Shown here piece after piece: positions 6,622 through 14,272 of a stretch of 64,000 nucleotides of DNA; the first letter of the stretch is position 1, and each line of letters begins with the position of its first letter. This stretch comes from Alkalihalobacillus sp. FSL W8-0930 (lineage in GTDB: Bacteria; Bacillota; Bacilli; Bacillales; Bacillaceae_D). The position numbers were made by a program, and so were the translations under genes. The stretch spans positions 2,356,001 through 2,420,000 of the forward strand of contig CP150183.1 of NCBI GenBank assembly GCA_037965595.1, written 5' to 3'. The notes beneath the pieces were generated by a model, which made no database searches, was not told the origin of the DNA, and was given only the letters and a program-made list of their open reading frames with translations.

Positions 6622-8079
6622 ATGAGCACAACCTATGCTGACGATAGCTTAATGCTTCACACAGACTTGTATCAAATTAACATGGCACAGACCTATTGGA
6701 AGGACGGCCTTGAAGATAAAAAAGCGGTATTTGAGCTTTATTTTCGTAAGCTCCCCTTTGGAAATGGATATGCCATTTTCGCTGGACTTGAACGTGTCAT
6801 CGAATTCTTAAATCAGTTTCAGTTTACAGAAAGTGACATTGAGTACCTTCGTGAGCTCGGGTACGAGGAAGCCTATCTCAATTTCTTAGCCAACTTAACA
6901 TTTACGGGTACAGTTAAAGGAATGAAAGAAGGAGAATTGGTATTTGGCAACGAACCTATTTTGCGGATCGAAGCCCCGCTCATTCAAGCACAATTAATAG
7001 AAACTCCTTTGTTAAACATTGTGAATTACCAAACATTAATTGCAACTAAAGCGGCAAGGATTAAACAATTGATTGGTAGCGATATTGCAATGGAATTTGG
7101 AACACGCCGTGCCCAGGAAATGGACGCAGCCATATGGGGAACAAGAGCCGCATATCTTGCTGGGTTTGATGCGACTTCAAACGTACGTGCCGGCAAAAAA
7201 TTTGGAATTCCTGTGGCTGGAACGCATGCCCACTCATTGGTTCAGGCGTACCGCGACGAATATACGGCCTTCAAAAAATATGCAGCATCACACAGAGATT
7301 GTACATTTTTAGTGGATACTTACGACACACTAAAATCCGGTGTTCCTAATGCAATCAAAGTGGCAGATGAAGATAAAGACAATATTACATTTAAGGCCAT
7401 TCGACTTGATAGTGGTGACCTTGCTTACCTCTCCAAAAAAGCGAGAAAAATGCTAGATGAGGCCGGTTACCATGACACAAAGATTGCCGCATCAAATGAT
7501 CTAGATGAAAAAACAATCATGAACCTGAAATCACAAGGTGCCGAGATCAACATTTGGGGAATTGGCACAAAGCTAATTACAGCCTACGATCAACCTGCTC
7601 TTGGTGCCGTGTATAAGCTCGTATCAATTGAAGAAGATGGTAAAATGGTCGACACCATTAAAATTAGTGCCAATCCAGAAAAAGTCTCTACACCTGGTCT
7701 GAAGCGCGTGTTCCGTATCATCAATACACTTACACGTAAGTCTGAGGGTGACTATATTGTGATGGAATCAGAAGAACCCAACTCAGAAGAGACACTCATT
7801 ATGTTCCACCCGGTTCATACCTACGTAAAAAAAGCGATCCGAACATTCGAAGCCATTGAGCTACACCAACCCATTTTTGTAAACGGCAAATGTGTCTACA
7901 AATTGCCAAGTCTAGCTGAAATCCGTTCATTTGTAGAAACAAACCTCGAGCTTCTATGGGATGAATACAAACGCCTGCATATGCCAGAAGAATATCCAGT
8001 CGATTTGAGCCAAGCATGCTGGGATAATAAAATGAAGCGAATTGCCGAAGTGAAGGAAAAGGTTGCAAGTCGGAAGTAG
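6622..8079 (+). CDS. pncB: Nicotinate phosphoribosyltransferase PncB
   Basis: 485 residues, normal length for the Firmicute form. It converts nicotinate and PRPP to nicotinate mononucleotide with ATP hydrolysis, the step after PncA. Signatures include the N-terminal TDLYQINMAQTYW, EFGTRRAQ (substrate loop around 160) and the phosphate-binding IRLDSGDLAYLSKKAR with the active-site Asp. AGGAGG lies before the ATG. It is the last gene of the nrtR operon; the hairpin in the repeat element just downstream may end the transcript. Confidence 0.93.
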   Translation: MSTTYADDSLMLHTDLYQINMAQTYWKDGLEDKKAVFELYFRKLPFGNGYAIFAGLERVIEFLNQFQFTESDIEYLRELGYEEAYLNFLANLTFTGTVKGMKEGELVFGNEPILRIEAPLIQAQLIETPLLNIVNYQTLIATKAARIKQLIGSDIAMEFGTRRAQEMDAAIWGTRAAYLAGFDATSNVRAGKKFGIPVAGTHAHSLVQAYRDEYTAFKKYAASHRDCTFLVDTYDTLKSGVPNAIKVADEDKDNITFKAIRLDSGDLAYLSKKARKMLDEAGYHDTKIAASNDLDEKTIMNLKSQGAEINIWGIGTKLITAYDQPALGAVYKLVSIEEDGKMVDTIKISANPEKVSTPGLKRVFRIINTLTRKSEGDYIVMESEEPNSEETLIMFHPVHTYVKKAIRTFEAIELHQPIFVNGKCVYKLPSLAEIRSFVETNLELLWDEYKRLHMPEEYPVDLSQACWDNKMKRIAEVKEKVASRK

Positions 8080-8087
8080 ACATGAGA

Positions 8088-8360
8088 AAGTGGGCGGGAC
8101 ATAACATTAATGTAGCAGGCAAAACACGAAAATAGCACAATATCCGCTACAGGAGAATCCCTCGCACCCACAAGGACGGCCTCAGCCCCTCCCGCGGGAA
8201 AAGCGCCGCTACAGTGTCTTCACCGCGTCCTATTCCGCAGGAGTCTCGGGTTCTCCTTTCGCTCGTCTTACTAAAAGTACAAACAACACAAATGACGAAT
8301 GATTCGATGGTAGAATTATTCGTCATTTTTCATTAGTTTCTAGTTATGTCCAGCCCTCTT
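8088..8360. repeat. Dispersed palindromic repeat element, copy 1
   Basis: The 273-bp element has inverted ends: GGGCGGGACATAAC (8092-8105) against GTTATGTCCAGCCC (8343-8356), one mismatch, extending to 18 bases with flanks. Inside are ATGTAGC and ATCCGCTACAGG segments, GC-rich CTCCCGCGGGA and CCGCAGGAGTCTCGG blocks, and near the right end a hairpin with 15-bp arms (8291-8305 and 8313-8327, 7-base loop). The same layout occurs at 51524-51686. It has no gene and fills the space between pncB and the lipoprotein. It may serve as terminator for both. Confidence 0.75.
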
Positions 8361-8393
8361 TTTGATAGAGTTAAATGCGAGGAACGATGTATA

Positions 8394-9068
8394 TTATCTT
8401 TTCTCTAATGCAATGAGTTCTCGTATGACGTTACCATTTTGTTCAGATTTAATTAAGCCAACCCCTTCAGCATAATACCCTGTAAAACCAAAATCTGTTT
8501 CGATTGTTATCACATTAGAAAACGTACCTGCCCCTGTTTGTATTGTGTCATTAACACTAGTAACTTTTCTAGTGCCATCTCCTTCATAACCAAGTTCCCA
8601 TTCTTGCTCTAGAGTGATAGGATACTGGATATCAATTTCGTAGTTAGAGTTCGGCCAACCTGTATAGACCCCTTCTTCATCTTCCCTATGCAAAAATTCA
8701 GTTTCTCCGTTCGTCCAAACTTCCCATTCAGAATCCTGATCCCATTGAGAAACATATAAAATATTCGTTTTTTCAATTCCATTTTCATAAATATATACTT
8801 TGCTCTTATCCTGTTTATATGATCCTTTTACCTCTTCTGAATTATCGATATCAGATTCCGAATCCTCTTCTATATTTGTATTATCTGAAGTAATATTCGT
8901 TTCAGTCTCAATTGAAGTTTCTGGTTCAGGTTCTTTTTCTGTTTCAGACTTATACTTTTCCTCAGGCTCATCGACCGAAGAGTGAATAGTAGTTTTTTGA
9001 TCGTTAATACACGCGGTTAAAGCTAACAAACAAACGAAAAATAGTATTGTAAGTAATTTCAGTTTCAT
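8394..9068 (-). CDS. Acidic lipoprotein, hypothetical
   Basis: 224 residues from the ATG at 9068, which has GAGGGGG upstream. The signal peptide ends in the lipobox LTAC, so it is anchored to the outer face of the membrane. Residues of about 25-85 are a low-complexity Glu/Ser/Thr/Asp linker, followed by a ~140-residue domain rich in Tyr, Trp and Gly, ending with a YYAEGVGLIKSEQNG segment that resembles the closing strands of small beta-rich lipoprotein domains. Function unknown. A plausible promoter lies at 9106-9134. Confidence 0.75.
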   Translation of the reverse strand: MKLKLLTILFFVCLLALTACINDQKTTIHSSVDEPEEKYKSETEKEPEPETSIETETNITSDNTNIEEDSESDIDNSEEVKGSYKQDKSKVYIYENGIEKTNILYVSQWDQDSEWEVWTNGETEFLHREDEEGVYTGWPNSNYEIDIQYPITLEQEWELGYEGDGTRKVTSVNDTIQTGAGTFSNVITIETDFGFTGYYAEGVGLIKSEQNGNVIRELIALEKR

Positions 9069-9105
9069 ATTTCCCCCTCTTTTTCTAATATATTGTACTA
9101 GATTC

Positions 9106-9134
9106 AGTTTATCTATTAATGTATAGGCTTGCAA
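9106..9134 (-). promoter_or_regulatory. Putative promoter of lipoprotein gene
   Basis: On the minus strand TTGCAA (9129-9134) and TAAACT (9106-9111) are 17 bp apart and about 40 bp upstream of the lipoprotein start. Both hexamers are partial matches. Nothing else is recognised between here and the tRNA at 9335. Confidence 0.4.
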
Positions 9135-9334
9135 GAGTCATGAAAATATAGGCACTTATCCCTACAAAGAATTTATCTATATATACTTTTATAACACTCT
9201 ACTTGGGAAAACCGTTTGAGAATGGTAACGATATACTATAAAAGCGCCACTTTATTGCCACTTACTTCTAAAGAATCTTTAAAAAATAGCACCTTTCCCA
9301 ATACGGAAAGATGCTATCAATCAAATTACTATGA

Positions 9335-9407
9335 TGACCCGTATTGGGCTCGAACCAATGACCTCCACCCTGTCAAGGTGGCGCTCTCCCAGCTGAGCTA
9401 ACGGATC
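9335..9407 (-). tRNA. tRNA-Val (anticodon GAC)
   Basis: The minus strand folds into a full cloverleaf: acceptor GATCCGT with ACGGGTC (one G-U), D arm beginning GCTC, anticodon stem CCACC/GGTGG with loop TTGACAG, and a T arm with GGTTCGAGCC. Loop positions 34-36 are GAC, reading Val codons GUC/GUU. The discriminator is A and the CCA end is not encoded. It stands alone, not in a tRNA cluster. Confidence 0.92.
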
Positions 9408-9476
9408 CTGTATGTACGTTCTTGCGACATCTATTAATATACCTTTATTTATGTTATAAGTCAATAGGATAGCTAT

Positions 9477-9506
9477 CAGCCAGCTCTATTTAAGTAGAGC
9501 TGGCTG
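9477..9506 (-). terminator. Hairpin at the end of the YrhK-like gene
   Basis: CAGCCAGCTCTA (9477-9488) and TAGAGCTGGCTG (9495-9506) form a perfect 12-bp stem with a 6-base loop that includes the stop codon of the gene at 9490-9819. The T-run after it on the minus strand is weak, so termination is likely but not certain. Confidence 0.55.
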
Positions 9507-9819
9507 TTTCTTGTTCTTCGTTCCCTTGACGTTTTGAAGGATTGTAGTTGCTTGAGTGCTTCATCTCATCTCTTAATGTAGTATCATGCATGATACGCAA
9601 AACTGGACGGCTTGCTAGAAGTAAACTACCACATAAGTATAGGGAATTTCCTACCGTTTGGAGAGCTGTGAAGAAGTTTAGTATACTTCCTACTACAAAA
9701 AAGAAACCGATTAATAGATCATTTACTGTTGTGATGAGTCGATAGCGTTTCCGGAAATAAATTCGAAATCGCCCTGCTCGCATGTCAATGTAGTCACTTT
9801 TTTCTTCTTTGGAGATCAT
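9490..9819 (-). CDS. YrhK-like small membrane protein
   Basis: 109 residues from ATG 9819 (AGGTGA five bases upstream). After a basic segment with FRIYFRKRYRLITTVNDLLIGFFFVVGS-like pattern there are two membrane helices and then SRPVLRIMHD, the arrangement of the YrhK domain. B. subtilis YrhK has no firmly established function. The C-terminal tail is polar (Asn, Ser, Glu). The gene is monocistronic between tRNA-Val and the protease gene. Confidence 0.65.
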   Translation of the reverse strand: MISKEEKSDYIDMRAGRFRIYFRKRYRLITTVNDLLIGFFFVVGSILNFFTALQTVGNSLYLCGSLLLASRPVLRIMHDTTLRDEMKHSSNYNPSKRQGNEEQETASST

Positions 9820-9880
9820 CTGTATCACCTATTTATGATTTTTTATTTTTCTAGTTCCCTTCTTTTGTGTACCTAAACGT

Positions 9881-9912
9881 CAAAAAAGAAGTGACGTGTT
9901 CGCCACTTCTTT
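9881..9912 (-). terminator. Terminator of the alkaline protease gene
   Basis: AAAGAAGTG (9885-9893) and CACTTCTTT (9904-9912) form the stem; on the minus strand the second arm runs into TTTTTT. Confidence 0.8.
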
Positions 9913-9925
9913 GTAGATTAACCTT

Positions 9926-11077
9926 TTAGCGCGTTGCTGCATCTGCATTAACTAGTCCACTACCAAATTGAGATGAGTTCCCTAGATTCGTCGCAGTATT
10001 TTTCAAATGATTACGAATTTGAGTCGCATTCCAAGATGGATTTTTTTGTTTAACAAGCGCAGCTACTCCAGCAACATGAGGTGTAGCCATTGATGTTCCA
10101 GGCATACTAGCATAGCTATTATTTAGGTATGTGCTTTGAATTCCAACACCAGGTGCAACAATATCAATTCCTGTGCCATATTGAGAAAAGCTCGCACGTC
10201 TGTTGTTTTGGTCAGTCGCTCCTACAGCCATTGCGTTTGCATAACGAGCTGGGTAGCCAATGGAACCAGTACCATTGTTACCAGTAGCTGCAATGACCAG
10301 AACTCCACGGCTTGTCGCGTAGTTAACTGCACGCTCTAATGTAGTGCTAGGTGCATCACTACCGAGACTCATGTTTGCAATATGCATGTTATTCGCTGCA
10401 GCCCACTCTAGACCTTGAGCAATCCCACTCACGCTTCCTCTACCATTTGCTCCTAGTACCTTTACAGCGTATAGGTCAGCACTTGGTGCCACACCGATCA
10501 CACCAATTGAATTATTAAGAGCGGCCACTGTTCCAGCAACGTGAGTACCATGACCATTTAGATCAGCCGTTGTTGACTCTCCTGGTACAAAGCTTGCTCC
10601 CCCACGAATGGTTAAATCACTATGCTGAGCTATACCTGTATCAAGTATAGCGACTTTTACTCCAGATCCTGTTATTCCACGATTATGCACAGTGGGAGCT
10701 TGTACACGTGTAATACCCCATGGTACGGTTTGTTGTATCGATAGTTCAAAGTCTTCTTCGATATAAGAAATACCTTCTTCCTCACTTAACGCATCTACAT
10801 CTTCCGGATCTAATTCTACAGATAACACATCAATATAATCATATTCATCAATAATGTCTACATCAATATCTAACGTATCCTCTACTAAACTTTGTTCTTC
10901 AACAGAAAACACGCCTACTTGGTCAACTTCCTCCGTGAAGGCTTCAAGCTCTGCTTCTTCTTCAAATCCTATTAAGTACTTTACCTTTTCTTCTGCTGCC
11001 GATGCAGAATCTGTCACTGCTACTAGAGCTGTCACACATACAAGCCCTATCACTAGCTTTCCTACTCTTCTTTTCAT
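9926..11077 (-). CDS. Secreted high-alkaline subtilisin protease
   Basis: 383-residue preproenzyme: Sec signal peptide to about Ala27 (DSASA), an unusually acidic I9-type propeptide (28-114), and a 269-residue mature serine protease starting QQTVPWGITRVQAP. The catalytic triad is in LDTG (mature Asp32), GHGTHVAG (His62) and GTSMATPHVAG (Ser215). Length and sequence match the high-alkaline subtilisins of the B. lentus / B. gibsonii type, four to six residues shorter than BPN'-like enzymes. A GGAGG site precedes the ATG and a good terminator follows. It degrades extracellular protein for nutrition. Confidence 0.95.
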   Translation of the reverse strand: MKRRVGKLVIGLVCVTALVAVTDSASAAEEKVKYLIGFEEEAELEAFTEEVDQVGVFSVEEQSLVEDTLDIDVDIIDEYDYIDVLSVELDPEDVDALSEEEGISYIEEDFELSIQQTVPWGITRVQAPTVHNRGITGSGVKVAILDTGIAQHSDLTIRGGASFVPGESTTADLNGHGTHVAGTVAALNNSIGVIGVAPSADLYAVKVLGANGRGSVSGIAQGLEWAAANNMHIANMSLGSDAPSTTLERAVNYATSRGVLVIAATGNNGTGSIGYPARYANAMAVGATDQNNRRASFSQYGTGIDIVAPGVGIQSTYLNNSYASMPGTSMATPHVAGVAALVKQKNPSWNATQIRNHLKNTATNLGNSSQFGSGLVNADAATR

Positions 11078-11179
11078 ATAGCCGCCTCCTTTTGTTTGGA
11101 CCAGTTCACCTGGTAATGATAGAGTAGCATGAAACGTTCGCCTTGATTATTGGGAAATCGACAGCCTCTTTTATCTAAC

Positions 11180-11214
11180 AAAAAAGCCTTGCTTCAAGAA
11201 AGAAGCAAGGCTTT
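11180..11214 (-). terminator. Terminator of the LCP-family gene
   Basis: AAAGCCTTGCTTC (11183-11195) and GAAGCAAGGCTTT (11202-11214) form a perfect 13-bp stem with a 6-base loop, followed on the minus strand by a T-run. Confidence 0.9.
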
Positions 11215-11225
11215 GATCTGTTTCG

Positions 11226-12212
11226 TTATTGTGGCACTGTTGAAGATTGTTGTAATCCTAAGTGCTCTTTTAATTGGTTTTGTATATTTGCAAGAGAAGT
11301 TTCATCCACACGAACATAGCTAACACCATCTGTCCCTCTAAATGGCTCTCCTTCAAGCTGAACTTGTTCAATATCAGAAATCGAACCAGCATATCCATGA
11401 AGTGCGACAAGATTTGCAAAAGTTAGATCGGTACGTAATGTATTACCTAAGCTATCAAATACACGTCCAAAATTATCAATGCTTTGGAACGATGCGGCTT
11501 TATCAATAATCGCTGCCATCACTTGTGCCTGTCGTTGGCCGCGACCAAAGTCGCCACCACTATTAGCACTTTTCCGTTCTCTTGTATAAGCCAGAGCATG
11601 TTCCCCGTCTAGCTCAGCAGGACCTTCTGTAAAGTTTAAAGTCTTACCACCTTCTGTAAAGTCAAACGTATACTTCACATCTACATCCACACCATCTAAC
11701 GCATCAACAATATCCTTAAAACCATCGAATTTAACTGTAGCATAGTAATCAATCGGTATCTCTAAGAAATTCTCAACTGTTGCAACAGTCATATCAATTC
11801 CACCAAAAGCATTTGCATGGTTAATCTTATCTTGTGTGCCCCGTCCAACAATCTCCACATAGGAGTCACGTGGAATACTCGTTAAAATAATTGAACGATC
11901 TGTCCGGTTAAACGTTGCGACTAGCATCGCATCTGTACGGGCATGGTCTTCACCTGGACGTGCATCATCTCCGAGTAGTAATACAGAGAAATTATGTTTT
12001 CCAACATCAACAGCTTCCGTACGAAGCTCGGATTTTTCACCACGATCTAATGTTTCGTGGAATTCTTTTTCTGCACCCATCGCTTTAACATATAAATAGG
12101 TTGCTCCACCTAAGACAACAAATAATACTAAAGTTGTTAACAATAGGAGTATTTTAAGGACTCGCCTTGACTTTTTCTTTCCCCGCCTTTGCTTTCGCGA
12201 ACTTGTTTCCAT
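11226..12212 (-). CDS. LytR-CpsA-Psr (LCP) family cell-wall glycopolymer ligase
   Basis: About 328 residues: a short Lys/Arg-rich cytoplasmic tail, one transmembrane helix (about 20-45) and an extracellular LCP domain. LCP signatures include NFSVLLLGDDARPGEDHARTD, SIPRDSYVEI (phosphate-binding Arg), NHANAFGG and YTRERKSANSGGDFGRGQRQ. These enzymes transfer teichoic acid or related polymers from undecaprenyl phosphate to peptidoglycan. The ATG at 12212 is preferred over an upstream TTG at 12218 on ribosome-site spacing. The gene is monocistronic. B. subtilis has several paralogues (TagT/U/V); the exact one cannot be named. Confidence 0.88.
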   Translation of the reverse strand: METSSRKQRRGKKKSRRVLKILLLLTTLVLFVVLGGATYLYVKAMGAEKEFHETLDRGEKSELRTEAVDVGKHNFSVLLLGDDARPGEDHARTDAMLVATFNRTDRSIILTSIPRDSYVEIVGRGTQDKINHANAFGGIDMTVATVENFLEIPIDYYATVKFDGFKDIVDALDGVDVDVKYTFDFTEGGKTLNFTEGPAELDGEHALAYTRERKSANSGGDFGRGQRQAQVMAAIIDKAASFQSIDNFGRVFDSLGNTLRTDLTFANLVALHGYAGSISDIEQVQLEGEPFRGTDGVSYVRVDETSLANIQNQLKEHLGLQQSSTVPQ

Positions 12213-12366
12213 ATTCAAACCTCACTTTTTTTACTTCTAACCATATTGTTCATACAATCGCATTCATTTAATTTTAATATTGTTCATTATTACCATTCAA
12301 TCATCATACATGATAACTTTCTAAACATAAAGATAATATCATAAATCTACACAAATCTACAACAAT

Positions 12367-12692
12367 CTATTTACGAAGTAGACTTAGATTAAGAGACTCG
12401 GATTCAATGACTAATGCACTCATACCAAGTGCTGAACGTGTTTGGTGCCACTCTCCAGATTTCCAGAAAACGGCATCGCCAACTTGTATCGGAAGTTCTT
12501 TTCCAGCGCTTTCAGCAACGCCACTTCCTGATGAACAATAGCTTGATGAGAACCAATAATTCCGTTTGTTTCTAATTGAATTAAACCTATGCGTGTTTCG
12601 GAGGTTGTACGACAGATTCGCGTAAGAAACGCACTAGAATCAAACTCTGTCAGTGGTTTTCTTAATTCTTCACATACATGGATTCGCTCCAT
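12367..12692 (-). pseudogene. Frameshifted cupin-domain protein
   Basis: The frame from ATG 12692 encodes MERIHVCEELRK... up to GSHQAIVHQ, a cupin start, then continues into an unrelated tail that stops at 12420. A second frame, entered at the same point, reads SGSGVAESAGKELPIQVGD then AVFWKSGEWHQT and on to a TAG at 12367, the expected second half of a small cupin. The strand normally lying between the halves is missing, so a deletion of roughly a dozen and a half bases that also shifts the frame is likely. A sequencing error alone would not explain the missing strand. Confidence 0.7.
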
Positions 12693-12794
12693 CGATTCCA
12701 CACCACCCGTTACAAGTCTTAAAGGCTATCATACCAAACGACCATTCATGAAGAAAGGGTATTTGTCAGAAAATGAACGAAACGAATAGCCAAG

Positions 12795-13586
12795 CTATCC
12801 GATTCGTTCTGGACAAGTGTACACATTAAATGATTGATTTCGAATAAATCCAACAGTTGTTATTCCCAATTGCTCTGCTAGCTCGATAGCTCTTTCAGTT
12901 GGCGCTGATTTCGATAACAATACCTCACAACCGATTTTTGCAGCTTTTAATAAAATTTCCGAAGAGATTCGGCCACTAAACACTAAAAAAGTTCCGGTTA
13001 ATGAAATTTGATTCCTAACACAATATCCATAAAGCTTATCTAATGCATTGTGCCTGCCGATATCCATTCGATTGATAAGCATACCCTGAGAGTTACATAA
13101 GGCTGTGTTATGGACGCCCCCTGTTTGCTTAAATGTGTCAGCACTGTCTTGAAGCTGATTCATAAAAGTCATACAGTCATCAGGCGTCAGGTGAACGGTA
13201 TGCTTTTTCATTTGTTTTGTTAAAAGTGCATCCTGCGCAAATACAAAGCCTTCTCTACTGCCTCCGCAACAGGAGGTAACATAGCGCTTTTGTTTGAGAT
13301 CAGAAAACAATGGATTTACACGATCTGATTCAACATAAGCAAACCCTTGCTTCCAATCTATTCGCATACGCAAGATATCAGAATAGTGCCGGATGATTCC
13401 TTCAGATAAGAGATAGCCTACAACGAGATCTTCGATATGGTCAGGAGTACAAACCATCGTTACAAGCTCCGTCCCATTCACTTTAATTGTAAGCGCATAT
13501 TCTGATACAATCAGATCCCGCACATGTTCTGGCTTCCCCTCTGTATATCGGACAATCGTTCGTGATGCTGTAATAGCTGGCTCCAT
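12795..13586 (-). CDS. fdhD: FdhD, sulfur carrier protein for formate dehydrogenase
   Basis: 263 residues. FdhD passes sulfur from a cysteine desulfurase to the molybdenum cofactor of formate dehydrogenase, making the enzyme active. The catalytic cysteine loop is visible in YVTSCCGGSREG, where the family has Cys-x(1-2)-Cys or a single conserved Cys. Other family blocks are MVCTPDHIEDLVVGYLLSEG and GRHNALDKLYG. It is the last gene after fdhA and the DUF1641 gene, matching its job. Confidence 0.93.
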   Translation of the reverse strand: MEPAITASRTIVRYTEGKPEHVRDLIVSEYALTIKVNGTELVTMVCTPDHIEDLVVGYLLSEGIIRHYSDILRMRIDWKQGFAYVESDRVNPLFSDLKQKRYVTSCCGGSREGFVFAQDALLTKQMKKHTVHLTPDDCMTFMNQLQDSADTFKQTGGVHNTALCNSQGMLINRMDIGRHNALDKLYGYCVRNQISLTGTFLVFSGRISSEILLKAAKIGCEVLLSKSAPTERAIELAEQLGITTVGFIRNQSFNVYTCPERIG

Positions 13587-13624
13587 TCAATTAACCCTAC
13601 TTTCGTACACGATAAGGCTACCTT

Positions 13625-14272
13625 TTATTTTTTTGTAGCGGTGAACACAAGTGTAGCAATGGAAAAACCCGCAACAGCCGCTGCCCATTTCCAGCTGCCG
13701 GAACCTGTTTTATTTTTGCTCTGGTTCGAGCGATTAGATTGCTCCGATTCCTCATCGCTCACTTGTTGTTTTGGACGTTTGGTGTTTCGTTCCTTATGAT
13801 CTTGATCTTCTCCGAGACCTTTCATAAACGCAACGCCAACGTGAAGGGCTTGACGAAATTCAGGATCCATTATCGCTTTTGCTAGACTAAGCGCATGCGG
13901 TTGTTCTCCGTTTTTCTCAAAGTCTGCCACACGTGCGATCCCTTGGTTTATCTTTAATACAAGAGGCTCAAGCTGCTCTACATTCAACCGGCCAAGCACA
14001 CCTGCCATAAGCAGCATGTTTTTTAAAGAGCTGGCCGTTTCCGGGTTGTCTATCGTCCTCATTAGAATGTCTAACACCTTATCGCCTTCGCTAAACAACG
14101 CAGTCAGCATAGGCAAGATCCTACGATCCTGCATATGCTGTATAATTTCAAACGTTTCGGAAATTGCATCTTTATGTTGAACTAAAAGCTGTTGAATCTC
14201 CTGAAGCTCCTGTTCCCTTAATTCTTCATCACTAATGGAACGGCGCTTAATTGTTGTGGTTGCTTTAGCCAT
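13625..14272 (-). CDS. DUF1641 protein (YrhD-like), formate dehydrogenase partner
   Basis: 215 residues: a helical DUF1641 core (roughly 25-150) followed by a Ser/Asn/Lys-rich linker and a C-terminal hydrophobic segment ([15 protein letters not shown]) that could anchor it in the membrane. B. subtilis YrhD lies beside the YrhE formate dehydrogenase in the same way. Its biochemical role is not established; an accessory or membrane-recruiting subunit is a fair inference. Its start overlaps the fdhA stop by eight bases. Confidence 0.8.
   Translation of the reverse strand: MAKATTTIKRRSISDEELREQELQEIQQLLVQHKDAISETFEIIQHMQDRRILPMLTALFSEGDKVLDILMRTIDNPETASSLKNMLLMAGVLGRLNVEQLEPLVLKINQGIARVADFEKNGEQPHALSLAKAIMDPEFRQALHVGVAFMKGLGEDQDHKERNTKRPKQQVSDEESEQSNRSNQSKNKTGSGSWKWAAAVAGFSIATLVFTATKK

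Noticed and set aside
9216-9401. 61-codon plus-strand frame running into tRNA-Val
   Set aside because: Half of it is the antisense of the tRNA; no coding support.
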